Shown here: piece after piece, positions 34,832 to 44,659 of the stretch
How positions within the stretch are numbered: the first letter of the stretch is position 1
Layout of the letters: each line of letters starts with the position of its first letter
Assembly: GCF_039541075.1 (NCBI RefSeq)
Contig: NZ_BAABFN010000002.1
Coordinates: 620,001-684,000, forward strand
Length of the DNA: 64,000 nt
Reading direction: 5' to 3'
Source: Compostibacter hankyongensis
GTDB lineage: Bacteria; Bacteroidota; Bacteroidia; Chitinophagales; Chitinophagaceae
Notes under the pieces: generated by a model
Told to the model about the DNA's origin: nothing
Database searches by the model: none
What the model saw: only the letters and a program-made list of their open reading frames with translations
Program-made: the position numbers and the translations under genes

Positions 34832-37699
34832 TCAATACGGTGCAGCGCCGGCTGCCGTGGCCGCGGGACGCAGACTACGGTCAAACAGCCGGTCTACCTG
34901 CTGCGGCAGCAGCGTCAGCTCCGGTTTAAAATCATCGCCGGTTACATATCTTTCGAGGCTGTACAGCAACTGTCGCGCTACAGGACGGCGTTCCATATCA
35001 TGCAGCAGGTCAATGCTGCACATCAGCAATTTCCCCTTCCCCACCCGGGCTTCGAATATCAGCGCTATCTTATAATTCCGGTTCCAGTCCGGGATCATCT
35101 GCACCAGCGGCCGGAGGGCCGAGGGCATACTGTCCAGCCACATGGGGCGGGAATGGCTGACCAGGTCCCACCACTGCCAGTCCGAATGAAAGGCGGTCGG
35201 AAAGGCCTGCAATGCAGGGTGCTGCGGATCACACAGGATGCCCATGAGGTCCGGGGGCATGCCGGACCATACGGTATTCCAGGAGATGCCCGAAAAGCTG
35301 GGCGAGATGGCATCATTGAGCCGGGAGGTATCGCCCAGCAGCAATACGCTGCCGCCCTGTTGCAATATCCGCTTTGTCTTTTCGTTCCACTTATCCGTTA
35401 CCGTTACCCCCTTGCGGGACACCGCCGGCAGCCGGGCCGGATATACCCACACATGCCAGCTGTTCCGGACCGGCGTACCCTTCAGATCGATAACCAGCTT
35501 CATACAAACTGCCTTTTGTATTCCCTGCAGCGGTATCTGCAACGCGCCCAGGGATACCGGATCTCCTACCGGAATATCTTTGCGATCAAACCGGCCGGCC
35601 GCATAAACGCGTCCATCCGGGTACTGCAGCTCCCAGCGCAGCGCCGCATCATGGAGGGTCCCGCTTCCGTAATTGGCGAGCTCGGCCTTTGCGGTAAAAA
35701 CCTGATCATTGGTCCAGGTGAATGCAGCCGCTCTCAGCAAGGGCACGCGGGCCGACTGGAAAGCGTGGAATTCGGCGGCATCCGCATAAAATTTGGGATC
35801 CCAGAAGTCGTCTACTACCCCCACCGGCGCAGTACCCTGCCCCGGGAAGTCCTGCAGCTGCAGCAGCTGGAAGCCGCCGAGACCGGGCGTACGCAACAAG
35901 GCTTCCATCTCCTCTTTTTTCAGGATAACCTGGAAGCGGCCGGAGGCCCGGGTAAACGCCCTGGCCTGATCCAGCATATGGTGGTTGCGCAACGACTCAC
36001 GGAACAGCTCGTAGTTATAAGGTTTTAAAACACCGGTATATTTCGGTATCTGTGAAAAATCGGGATATACGCACCATTGTCCTACTTCATGGCTGATCAG
36101 CGGCACACTGAACTTGCCCACATAATCCTTATAGTCAAAATCGGTATTCATCGCCCGGGCGTTCATGCGTCCCTTCAGCCCCTCTTTCCAATGCTGGTAG
36201 CGGGGTCCGTAAAAATCCTCGTACTGGTTTTCCGGAACGGAAGGATAGCCGGATCCCGAAGTATAAAGATGCCGGGGATCCTGCTGTTTCCATTTACGCA
36301 GCAGGCCGGATAAAAAGGGTTTGACGTTAGGCCCCACGAGCTCATTGCCTTCGCAGAAGAGCATAAAAGAAGGGTGATTGCCATAGACCTGCAGGATACG
36401 ATCGGCCTCTGCCGTCAGGAAGCTGTCTGCAGCGGGATCCCTGCCGATATTAAACCGCCAGTCCGAATTCTCCACCTGCAGGTAGATCCCGGTACGGTCG
36501 GCAGCTTCAAAAGCGGCTTCCGGCGGACACCAGGAATGAAAGCGCATGGCATTCAGCCCGTAGGCCTTACAGGTACGGAACACATGACCCCAGTAAGCCG
36601 TGTCGGTAGCCGGATAACCGGTAAGGGGAAACTCGGCGGAGTTTACATCGGCGCGGATGAAGGTGATACGGTCGTTGACCGCAAAGTGGGTGCCTTTTAA
36701 GGAGAACTGCCGCATGCCAAAGGTAACCGTACGGCTGTCGCGGCAGGCGGAACTGTCTGTCTGTGTTTCCAGGTTAACCCCCAGGGCATACAGGGCTGGA
36801 TCAAACTCATCCCATAACCGGATGCTGTCGCCCATTTTTAATAGGGTCGTCACCGTTATCGTATCGCCGCTTCCGGAGAATCTTTCCTTCCTGCCCGCCC
36901 CGGCTACTTTAATAGAAGGCCGTCCCCCTGCTTGCTGCGGGCGGGCGGACAAGGCCAGCGTACCGGCCACCGGCTGCCGGGTATCGTTGGCAATGGTGAT
37001 CTTTACCCGCGCCTGCCGCCGCAAAGGCTCAGGATAGACCTGCACATCCCGGATATGTACCGGATCAAAAGCCCGCAGTTCCATTTTGCCGACGATACCG
37101 TTCCAGTTCGTTTGCGTCTCTGCACTGATGGCATGGGGAAATCCGATATCGTAAATCCGGCCGTTGTCCACCCGTATCCGGATCGTATTGGGACGGCCCG
37201 GCTGTATCAGCCCGGTGAGATCATACACATGCGGTACGGAAAGACTTTCCTTTTTGCCGGCTGCCTGTCCGTTCACCCATACGCGCGTCTCCCAGTGCGC
37301 CCGCTCCAGAAACAGCTGTATGATTTTTCCTTTCCAGCCGGCCGGCACATCTATCTTTTTCTCGTACCAGGCGGCGCCGCTGTAGGCGAAGGCGCGGGTC
37401 AGCCGCAGGGAAGTCATGGTTTTTGTCTGAATGCCTTTTCCCGCCTGGTCGGTAGAGCCCGGCAGCGTGATAAACTCCGGCAGCTTGCGGGCCAGCGGGC
37501 TGCCCTGGGGCGGGATGCCGTCTGCGAGGGGGTCAAGCCTGAAATTCCAGATCCCGGCCAGTGAAATTACCCGCGAAGGCACCACAGCATCACCGGTTTC
37601 TGCCTGCGCCCGGAGCGAACGGGACAATCCCGTACAAATGCAAAACAGCAACAGCGGCACCGCCGTTCGCGATATTTGTATATATAACCTGGATAACAT
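34832..37699 (-). CDS. large glycoside hydrolase family 2 protein
   Basis: A 955-residue secreted GH2-type enzyme. Signal peptide to about residue 32; sugar-binding jelly roll (ISLAGIWNFRLDP, AWYEKKIDVPAGWKG, ETRVWVNGQAAG); Ig-like domain (HIRDVQVYPEP); TIM barrel with the acid/base Glu in FCEGNELVG (about 452) and the candidate nucleophile Glu in PLISHEVGQWC (about 539). About 300 C-terminal residues resemble extra beta domains (with GGSVLLLGDTS). The exact sugar specificity is not readable; beta-galactosidase-like or uronidase activities are possible. It lies 113 bp after the DUF5107/TPR gene and has no operator copy of its own, so it probably belongs to that transcript. Confidence 0.85.
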   Translation of the reverse strand: MLSRLYIQISRTAVPLLLFCICTGLSRSLRAQAETGDAVVPSRVISLAGIWNFRLDPLADGIPPQGSPLARKLPEFITLPGSTDQAGKGIQTKTMTSLRLTRAFAYSGAAWYEKKIDVPAGWKGKIIQLFLERAHWETRVWVNGQAAGKKESLSVPHVYDLTGLIQPGRPNTIRIRVDNGRIYDIGFPHAISAETQTNWNGIVGKMELRAFDPVHIRDVQVYPEPLRRQARVKITIANDTRQPVAGTLALSARPQQAGGRPSIKVAGAGRKERFSGSGDTITVTTLLKMGDSIRLWDEFDPALYALGVNLETQTDSSACRDSRTVTFGMRQFSLKGTHFAVNDRITFIRADVNSAEFPLTGYPATDTAYWGHVFRTCKAYGLNAMRFHSWCPPEAAFEAADRTGIYLQVENSDWRFNIGRDPAADSFLTAEADRILQVYGNHPSFMLFCEGNELVGPNVKPFLSGLLRKWKQQDPRHLYTSGSGYPSVPENQYEDFYGPRYQHWKEGLKGRMNARAMNTDFDYKDYVGKFSVPLISHEVGQWCVYPDFSQIPKYTGVLKPYNYELFRESLRNHHMLDQARAFTRASGRFQVILKKEEMEALLRTPGLGGFQLLQLQDFPGQGTAPVGVVDDFWDPKFYADAAEFHAFQSARVPLLRAAAFTWTNDQVFTAKAELANYGSGTLHDAALRWELQYPDGRVYAAGRFDRKDIPVGDPVSLGALQIPLQGIQKAVCMKLVIDLKGTPVRNSWHVWVYPARLPAVSRKGVTVTDKWNEKTKRILQQGGSVLLLGDTSRLNDAISPSFSGISWNTVWSGMPPDLMGILCDPQHPALQAFPTAFHSDWQWWDLVSHSRPMWLDSMPSALRPLVQMIPDWNRNYKIALIFEARVGKGKLLMCSIDLLHDMERRPVARQLLYSLERYVTGDDFKPELTLLPQQVDRLFDRSLRPAATAAGAAPY

Positions 37700-37812
37700 C
37701 AGCTCTCTGGCATTAAAACCATTTTATCCGCACAGGGAGGAATGAACCATGCCAACCCCTCCGACACCCGACAGGATGCCGCTCCGGCTTTCAGCGAGGA
37801 AATGAAACCCTG

Positions 37813-40800
37813 TCAACCGACCGCCTGGTTGCTGGTCTTCAGCGCATTCAGGTGTACCTGGGCGCCCTGGTGGTTGACATCCAGTGCAAGGACTTCCCGG
37901 AGGCAGGCTTCCGACCGGTCGAACGCCCGGAGGCCCTGGTAACCCAGCCCCTGGAGGTAAAGACAATGGATCCTGTTTTTCAGATCCAGATCCTGGTCAA
38001 ATACCAGCAGGTCGGGGAGCGATACGGCAAAATAATCGATACGGATATGGTCCTGCATGTGCTCTTCGGCAAAGCGGACAAAGCGTTTGAAAATCTCCTG
38101 TCCGCACTGCGCTTCACCAAGCTTTTCCCAGGCCATGCCCTGGTAAAATATTTTATCCGGCTGGGGATCGTTGTAAAAAATAGCCTGTACCGGTTCGCTG
38201 ATGCCGCGGGTGGCCAGCTGCCATTTCTCCTTCGCGGCCTGCAGCGCTCCCATGCCTTCCAGCGCGCAACCCTGCAGGTAATGGATATCGTTCTCCTGCG
38301 TACCGTATAGCTTCCCTTCGCCGAGGTTATGCGGATATTGCTCACAGGCCTGTAACAGCAGCAGCGCTTTTTTAAAGTCCCTGCTCAGCAATGCCTGCCG
38401 GCCGAGCTCCAGGTGACAGATCAGGTACTGACGGACCACCTTTCCCTCGCCGCCTTCCCAGGGATGGAATTTGCGGGCGGCCAGCAGCTGCCGGGCCGTT
38501 CCGTACTGACCCAGCTGATTGTACAGGGTTATCCTTTCCAGATAGAGGTCGTCCCGGTCTTCCACCAGGGAAAGGTGCCGCTCAAGCAGCGCCAATCTTT
38601 CCGCCGGGGCACGGTTCATCTTTTTATAAAGCTGATCCAGCTCCATCAGCACCCTGGCATCGCCGGTATCGAGGGAAAAGGCCTTTTCCAGCATCTCCAA
38701 CGCCTGCTCCGGCGCGTTCCGCTTGTTGTGATAGGCGAGCGCCAGGTTGCGGAACACCGTCGGGAAGGATGCATCTCTTCCGGCCGACTGCTCCCAGCAG
38801 GAGATGGCTTCCTCATATTGCCTTTTATCATACCAGAGATTCCCCAGGTAATAAAGCCCCCGGGCATCTTTCTTATTAAGGTCCGCAACAGCCCGCAGCA
38901 CATTGATATCCATAATATGATTCGGGAAGCAGGGACCCGCAAAAGGCGCCGCGGCTTTTTCCGCCGCTGCCATCGCGCCCTTCTCATCCTGCAGCTGCAG
39001 GTAACACCAGCTCATATAATAATATACCAGAGGATATACAGGTGGATAGCCGGCGGCATATTGCTGCAGCAGCAGAATAGCCTCCCGGTAAAATCCTGCC
39101 TGTATATAATCCCGGGCACAGGCCAGCCAGGTTTCGGTACGGCCGTCCATCAGCGACTTCATAGCGGCCAACGATGCGGCAGCCTCGGCGGGATTTCCTT
39201 TTTCCAAAAGCAAATATTGCTCAAAGCGGCAGCCATAGTTAAAGGGATCGGTCTGCAGGGTAGCCGCAAGACTTTCCAGGGCTTCTTCCTGCCGGTTCAG
39301 GCTGCGCAGCAGTATTACCTTGAGATGATGCGCCGTATATCCGAGGCCGTTAATTTCCAGCGACCGGCCGGCGAGCTCCAGGGCTTCGGCATAGTTGCCC
39401 TGCATGGCGGCAATACGGGCCAGCGACAGGAGAGCGCTGTCGTTCCATGCGCCGCTCCAGGCGGCCTTATAAAAGGCGTCAAAGGATGCCTTTAGCCGAC
39501 CCTGCAGCATCAGCGCCCATCCCAGGTTGTAAAAGGGCTCCCCGTCGTAGGCATTGGGATTCCGCAGGGTAAGACGGTCGATGGCTTTTTGAAAATACCC
39601 GGCGGCCTGCTCAAATTTTCCCCGCCGCAGATACCATAGCCCCAGCGCATTGTTATTGCGGGCATCGCCCGGGTCGCGGCGGAGGGCTTCTTCATAATAA
39701 GGCACCGGCGAATAGGTAGCATGCCGGTACTGCTCAAGATGTAAGCCGTGCAAGTAAAGCAATTCATTATTTTCCACCTCGGCAGGATCCGGAGCGGCTA
39801 CGGCAGGAGGCGGCACCGGTTTGCCTTCTGCAGCGGCGGGCTGCCAGCTCACCAGCGTCCTTCCCTCGCGATCCGTTACAGTAAGCTGCAGCATCTCGTA
39901 GGGGTACGACACGGGCGGGAGGACTTTTTCGAAGATATGCTCAGGCGATAACCGCACTGTCGTTTCCAAAAGCAGGGCATCTCCGGCCGAAAGCCGTATA
40001 CGGGCGTCCTCATATAACGCGGTGGCATATACTTTTATAGCAAGAGAGCCGTCGGCCTGCTGCTCAAGGTTGAGCATGGCCTCGCGGGTCGCATTTTTCA
40101 CCAGCCCTACCCTGGCATAAGGCATAAAGTACTGGCTGAATGTCCGGGTTTCGTTGGGCTGCAGCCAGGAAAAATCCGGCTGGTTATCGGTAAACATGCC
40201 GGTCATCAGCTCTATATAGGGTCCGTCCTCGTCCGTGAGATTCCGGTCCCAGGCCTGCCCGAAATCGCCGTTGCCCCAGGTCCACTGTTTTTTACCGGTA
40301 GACACATGGTGATCCGCCACATGCAGGACGCCGGCCTCGGCATCATGTTCGTAACCGCCGATAAAATCGTATTCGGAACGTACCGCCATATAGGAAGTCG
40401 GCACGGGAATATTCTTGTACCAGGATATATCCGTACCCGGCGCATAATTCACTTTATAGTATTCGCCGGTGGCGATGGGGAAAGAAGATACAGCCCTTTT
40501 GCCATGGTCAAATACAGCATGCACGTCGGGGGGAAATACGGACTGGTAATGATCGTTCACCTTTACCGCGGGATTGGCCCACCATAAAAAAGTCTGGGGG
40601 AAAGGAGTCGGGTTATGCAGCTTTCCCTTTATCTCGAGAAAGGCTTTTCCCGGATAAAGGGTAAAGCCCGCCATGCCACGGGTATGAAACATCTTTTCGG
40701 CTTCGTGTACCCACACGGTCTTACTACCGTCTTCATTTTCTTTCAGGGTGAAATCCACCGGCTCAAAGGTGCTGGGGCGGTGGTGCTGGGGCCAGTTGAA

Positions 40801-41148
40801 CTCAATCCCTCCCGATATCCAGGGACCTGCAAGTCCGACGAGGGCCGGCTTGATCACCTGGTTGTAATAAACAAAATGGCGTTGTCGTATTTTGTCATAG
40901 GCCATCTGTATCCTCCCGCCCAGCTCCGGCAGGATCATGATCTTCAGGTATTCGTTCTCCAGGAAAGCCGCCGTATAAGCCCTGTCTTCCTTTTCATCCA
41001 GGATTTTCTCCACTACCGGGTGCGGATATACCACCCCGCTGCTGCCCTGATAAACCCTTTTTTCGAGAAACATCGGATTTTTTTCCGGAGTCCCCGTCCC
41101 GTATGTAGGAATGATAACTTCTTCTGTCCAGATTTTTACCTCCATCAT
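37813..41148 (-). CDS. DUF5107 domain protein with long TPR array
   Basis: A 1111-residue protein without a signal peptide. Residues about 1-330 match DUF5107, a beta-sandwich resembling galactose-mutarotase folds (LPELGGRIQMAYDKIR, ISGGIEFNWPQHHRPST, WVHEAEKMF). From about 440 to the end come many tetratricopeptide repeats (YSPVPYYEEALRRDPGDARNNNALGLWYLRRGKFEQAAGYFQKAI-type units). The N-terminal domain may bind or act on sugars and the repeats may hold partners; the real activity is unknown. The start is ATG 41148 (ATG 41145 also fits). Operator module D lies 20 bp upstream, giving a leader of about a dozen bases. The lack of an export signal points to the cytoplasm, after oligosaccharide import. 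Confidence 0.82.
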   Translation of the reverse strand: MMEVKIWTEEVIIPTYGTGTPEKNPMFLEKRVYQGSSGVVYPHPVVEKILDEKEDRAYTAAFLENEYLKIMILPELGGRIQMAYDKIRQRHFVYYNQVIKPALVGLAGPWISGGIEFNWPQHHRPSTFEPVDFTLKENEDGSKTVWVHEAEKMFHTRGMAGFTLYPGKAFLEIKGKLHNPTPFPQTFLWWANPAVKVNDHYQSVFPPDVHAVFDHGKRAVSSFPIATGEYYKVNYAPGTDISWYKNIPVPTSYMAVRSEYDFIGGYEHDAEAGVLHVADHHVSTGKKQWTWGNGDFGQAWDRNLTDEDGPYIELMTGMFTDNQPDFSWLQPNETRTFSQYFMPYARVGLVKNATREAMLNLEQQADGSLAIKVYATALYEDARIRLSAGDALLLETTVRLSPEHIFEKVLPPVSYPYEMLQLTVTDREGRTLVSWQPAAAEGKPVPPPAVAAPDPAEVENNELLYLHGLHLEQYRHATYSPVPYYEEALRRDPGDARNNNALGLWYLRRGKFEQAAGYFQKAIDRLTLRNPNAYDGEPFYNLGWALMLQGRLKASFDAFYKAAWSGAWNDSALLSLARIAAMQGNYAEALELAGRSLEINGLGYTAHHLKVILLRSLNRQEEALESLAATLQTDPFNYGCRFEQYLLLEKGNPAEAAASLAAMKSLMDGRTETWLACARDYIQAGFYREAILLLQQYAAGYPPVYPLVYYYMSWCYLQLQDEKGAMAAAEKAAAPFAGPCFPNHIMDINVLRAVADLNKKDARGLYYLGNLWYDKRQYEEAISCWEQSAGRDASFPTVFRNLALAYHNKRNAPEQALEMLEKAFSLDTGDARVLMELDQLYKKMNRAPAERLALLERHLSLVEDRDDLYLERITLYNQLGQYGTARQLLAARKFHPWEGGEGKVVRQYLICHLELGRQALLSRDFKKALLLLQACEQYPHNLGEGKLYGTQENDIHYLQGCALEGMGALQAAKEKWQLATRGISEPVQAIFYNDPQPDKIFYQGMAWEKLGEAQCGQEIFKRFVRFAEEHMQDHIRIDYFAVSLPDLLVFDQDLDLKNRIHCLYLQGLGYQGLRAFDRSEACLREVLALDVNHQGAQVHLNALKTSNQAVG

Positions 41149-41167
41149 GATCCTTGTTTTGCAAGGT

Positions 41168-41232
41168 CAAATTTATCGCCGCCTGCTTCGCGCCACAATG
41201 GAGGAAGTTTTTAAAAAGATGGATTATCGTAT
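41168..41232 (-). promoter_or_regulatory. AraC-type operator-promoter module D (for DUF5107 gene)
   Basis: Read toward the gene: distal half-site ATACGATAATCC (41232-41221) followed by ATCTTT, a weak proximal half (ending CTTCC near 41203), then TAAATTTG (41175-41168). The distance from distal half-site to -7 is identical to module C (58 bp). Confidence 0.62.
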
Positions 41233-41331
41233 TGTCAGACCGTTACCGACGCCACGGGGGACTCCCGCATGGCGGCCGGCCTAAGCGTCCAGAACAGGCA
41301 GAAGACGGACTTTCCTGTGCTGCGGAGGATA

Positions 41332-42468
41332 TTATTTCAGCGGGGATATGCGGATGGCGCAGCCGTTATCGGGCAACAGCGTAAGCGGTATCCGGGTATG
41401 CTGATTCACCTCCAGGGTATCCACCCTGACATGGGTCGGGGTATGCGCTTTCGGGTCGTCGGCATACACGAAGGCCCTGTACCGCTTTCCTTTTTCCAGA
41501 AAACCGCAGGGCAGCACGATATCTCTTTTCGCTTTCCCGTTCAGCGCACCGATAAACCAGCTGACGCCGCTCCGCCGGGCAATAACGGCATGGGATCCGA
41601 TCTCCCCTTCCAGCACGCGGGTATCGTCCCACACGGTAGGGAGGCTGCTGAAAAAAGCGAGCTCCGGCACTTCTGCAATAATACCTTCGCGCCCGGAGGA
41701 AGCATGATCCGGATCCGGCCGGTCGTACCAGAAAAGAAACTGAAGCGGACTGTACAGGCACACGGTCTTGGCCAGCTGGGAACCATGAGAGCCCATTTTC
41801 TGGTCGACCCGGTCCGTAAAATAACAGTTGGTATTATCGGCCGCTCCGGCGATCATCCGGGTAAACAGGGTGATAAGGGTCTGCTCGTTTGAAGGACTTT
41901 CCTCATCGCCCCTCACGCCCTCCTGGCTGAGCAGGTTGGGATAAGTGCGGGAATAGCCGGTCGGCCGGTACTCGTCATGCACGTCCACGATCAGCTTATA
42001 TTGCGCCGCCTTCCGCACCGCGCGGTGCAGCCAGCCGGTCCACTGCTGCGACCCTACCCTGACAAATCCGAATTTAACCCCTTTTACGCCCCAGGAGTGA
42101 TACAAAGGCAGGAGACTGTCCAGCTGCTTTTCCAGGGCAATATGGTTGACATACAGGATCACCCCGATATTTTTCGCGCTGGCGTACCGGATCACCTGCT
42201 TCAGATCAAGCGGCCCCGCGGACCCCGCCAGGGTATATGCCGTTGCGCCCGCTTCACCGGCTATTGCCCAGCCTATCGAAGCATTTTTCAGGACCGTCCT
42301 GCCTTCATAATGCAGACGGTAAGCCAGCAGCGCATGCAGGTCCGTTCCAGCGGTAAAAACAGCGGTTACATGGCCATCGGGACTGGAAAGATTAATGTCA
42401 CCGGCAATCCCGCGGCCGGCAGATATCCATAAGAGAAAAGACAGGATGAAGAGCAGCTTTTTATACAT
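41332..42468 (-). CDS. GH97 family protein with large internal deletion
   Basis: A 378-residue protein; GH97 enzymes are usually about 620-740 residues. After a signal peptide (1-22) the N-terminal GH97 domain begins normally (SSPDGHVTAVFTAG, AYRLHYEGRTVLKNASIGW). Near residue 80 it jumps in frame to the late catalytic barrel (LDLKQVIRYASAKNIGVILYVN). Most of the N-terminal sandwich and the first barrel strands are missing. Later parts are intact: VDVHDEYRPTG (Asp at the place of the nucleophile in retaining members), TLITLFTRMIAGAADNT, and HGSQLAKTVCLYSPLQFL. The frame is open, so this is not a simple frameshift; the product is probably inactive or has a changed role. It follows PL8 by 8 bp in one operon. 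Confidence 0.78.
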   Translation of the reverse strand: MYKKLLFILSFLLWISAGRGIAGDINLSSPDGHVTAVFTAGTDLHALLAYRLHYEGRTVLKNASIGWAIAGEAGATAYTLAGSAGPLDLKQVIRYASAKNIGVILYVNHIALEKQLDSLLPLYHSWGVKGVKFGFVRVGSQQWTGWLHRAVRKAAQYKLIVDVHDEYRPTGYSRTYPNLLSQEGVRGDEESPSNEQTLITLFTRMIAGAADNTNCYFTDRVDQKMGSHGSQLAKTVCLYSPLQFLFWYDRPDPDHASSGREGIIAEVPELAFFSSLPTVWDDTRVLEGEIGSHAVIARRSGVSWFIGALNGKAKRDIVLPCGFLEKGKRYRAFVYADDPKAHTPTHVRVDTLEVNQHTRIPLTLLPDNGCAIRISPLK

Positions 42469-42476
42469 ATTTCAGC

Positions 42477-44495
42477 TTATTTTCCGAAAGATAGCTTTAC
42501 TGTAGACCCGTCTTCCGGCAATTCTCCTGCTGCCTGCCTGCCGTTTATATCCACATGCAGGGCGCCGCCGGTATGAGCGGGGTCGCTGGCGCAAAGGGTC
42601 TCCCCCGTTATCAGAAGCAGGCAGGGCCGGTCGGCCGTTACCCGCCTTCCGTCGGCCAGCTTCAGCATGCCGGGCGAAAAGAAAGCCGCCATAAGGGTGC
42701 CGTCGGAGAAACTCACGGCCTGACCTCGCCCGTCATTCCGTAATACGGTCCAGGAAGGCTTGCCGGCCAGCGCGGCGGCCTGCTGCGGACCGGGACAGTA
42801 GCAAAGTGCATAGCCGGATGAAGCATCTTCCGGCTGAACGGGCTGCACCATAACGGGACAAAAAACATCTTCGGTAACCGGGGCGGCAGTCTGCGAGACG
42901 TTAATAGAAGACCAGCTTCCGGTAACAGGACCGGTCTGCAACTTTATCTCGGCCGGCTTCAGCGGAATATAGGCGAAGCCGTTATGATACATCCAGCGGA
43001 CATCCTCGAGCTGCCGGCTGCCTTGCTGCAACACATTCCCGGGCCGGTTGACCGTTACCTTCCCTTCCAGCCGGCATTGGTCCAGCGTGGTAAATATGTC
43101 GCCGCTTATGTTTGCCGTATGGATACCGGCGATGAGACAGACAACCACATCTCCGTGACAGGCCCAGTATTTACGGGCGGTAAGCTGCTGTCCGTCCTTG
43201 CCGCTCATACAATAATCCATGACCGTCAGGCCGCTGCTCCCGTCGCCGGCACTGCCGGTAAAAGGCCGGCGCCCTATGCGGTCGGCGCCATCAAACGAAG
43301 TAACCCCGGGTAAGCGCTCCCAGTTCCATACCGGCATAAGGTTATAATATTCCCGGCCGCTCCGGATAAGATAAGCGTCTCCGCTGTTGAGCAGGTGCCC
43401 TTTCAGGTTTTCGTGATTGATCGATTCCGTAGACAGGGTGCGGTCGGAGATGGTTTTCAGGAAAAAGGTGAAATTTTTACGGTGGTATGCTGCAAAATCG
43501 GAATACGGAAAATACCGGAAGCCCGTAAGGGGCTGCCCCGCCCCGTTCTGCCGTTCCGCTATAGCCCGGAAAGCCGGTGCAGAACCGGGACGCAGCTCGG
43601 AAAGAAAGGGAACAAGATTGCGTACATCGGCGTCGTTCAGCGCATTTATCCGGCTGGCCGATCGGTCCATGGTACCGGGAACGGTATGAATCCCCCTGGC
43701 CATCCATTGCCAGCCGTTCAGCAGAAAACGGGTCAGGATATTCACCTTATCTTCGGGGAAGGCCCAGGGCGTGCCGCGCAGCTCCCAGGCGAGCCGGACA
43801 TTCACATCCAGGAAAGCCGCGCCGTACTGATACATCTGCAGCCGCGGCCCGTGCTGGTGGAAGCTGTAGTCCGGTTGTATGCCTTCTCCGCGGGTTATCT
43901 TTATTTCACGGCTGATCAATGTGCTGCAATGCTGCATCTGCAGGCTGTCGCCGGTAAGCGCGGCATAGTGCAATCCCAGATCGGCGCTCCATACGAGGTT
44001 TGCTCCTACCCCGTCTACTTTCAGCTGCGCCAGCACTGCCAGCGCCCCTTTGCGCTGCTCCGGGGTCAGCTTTTCCCGGGTAAGAATGATGATATCCCGC
44101 ATGAACTGGGGCACACCGATCTGATTGTGCCACCAGTTAACACTTTTGTAACGCACTTTCAACCAGTGATCCAGCGCAGCGCTGATGGTTTTCCATATCG
44201 CCTCCCGGTGATAATCCGGAGTGCCCGGCCTGGCCCAGGCCAGGGCCAGGCTGCGCACCCGCTGAAGATGCCCCGAGACCTTCCATTTGGCCGGTTCTTT
44301 ATCCGCATAGTTGATATCCGGCCATTGCCCGCCGGCGTCCAGGGTAGCAATCCAGCTGCGAACATGCGCTGCCGGGAAAGTCCGGAACAGATAGCTGCGG
44401 TACCGGTTCAGTACCGTATCGGGTGTATACTGGGCAAAGCACCGGCCGCAGCACAGCAGCAGGATAAAAAAAGGTAAAAAACAGGCTTTCTTCAT
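42477..44495 (-). CDS. polysaccharide lyase family 8 enzyme
   Basis: A 672-residue secreted lyase (signal to about residue 22, CFAQ). The alpha/alpha toroid has VNWWHNQIGVPQ near 120-130 (catalytic Asn) and SFHQHGPRLQMYQYGAAFL near 213-232 (catalytic His and Tyr). MDRSASRI near 280 supplies the Arg. A C-terminal beta-sandwich follows (ESINHENLKGHL). PL8 members cleave hyaluronan, chondroitin or xanthan side-chain backbones by beta-elimination; the substrate here is open. It is transcribed from module E, 21 bp from its ATG, and is divergent from the AraC regulator. Confidence 0.9.
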   Translation of the reverse strand: MKKACFLPFFILLLCCGRCFAQYTPDTVLNRYRSYLFRTFPAAHVRSWIATLDAGGQWPDINYADKEPAKWKVSGHLQRVRSLALAWARPGTPDYHREAIWKTISAALDHWLKVRYKSVNWWHNQIGVPQFMRDIIILTREKLTPEQRKGALAVLAQLKVDGVGANLVWSADLGLHYAALTGDSLQMQHCSTLISREIKITRGEGIQPDYSFHQHGPRLQMYQYGAAFLDVNVRLAWELRGTPWAFPEDKVNILTRFLLNGWQWMARGIHTVPGTMDRSASRINALNDADVRNLVPFLSELRPGSAPAFRAIAERQNGAGQPLTGFRYFPYSDFAAYHRKNFTFFLKTISDRTLSTESINHENLKGHLLNSGDAYLIRSGREYYNLMPVWNWERLPGVTSFDGADRIGRRPFTGSAGDGSSGLTVMDYCMSGKDGQQLTARKYWACHGDVVVCLIAGIHTANISGDIFTTLDQCRLEGKVTVNRPGNVLQQGSRQLEDVRWMYHNGFAYIPLKPAEIKLQTGPVTGSWSSINVSQTAAPVTEDVFCPVMVQPVQPEDASSGYALCYCPGPQQAAALAGKPSWTVLRNDGRGQAVSFSDGTLMAAFFSPGMLKLADGRRVTADRPCLLLITGETLCASDPAHTGGALHVDINGRQAAGELPEDGSTVKLSFGK

Positions 44496-44515
44496 GCAGG
44501 CGATTTTTTGGGAAA

Positions 44516-44576
44516 CAAATATACCTTCTTTTATCCCGCAGGGAAAAGGGAAGGCCGGAAAGATGGATTATTTTAT
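44516..44576 (-). promoter_or_regulatory. AraC-type operator-promoter module E (for PL8)
   Basis: Read toward PL8: ATAAAATAATCC (44576-44565) then ATCTTT, with a weak second half ending CCTTCCC, and TATATTTG (44523-44516), a perfect TAnnTTTG. The distal site to -7 distance is 54 bp, 3-4 bp shorter than elsewhere. It lies in the 164-bp gap divergent from the AraC gene, so it could also allow autoregulation. Confidence 0.62.
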
Positions 44577-44659
44577 GTGAAAAAGCTTACATTTACCGGC
44601 TGAAGCAGGCGGCCATCCGCAGGACGACCCGGAAATAATATCTTTCTCAATATCTTGTT

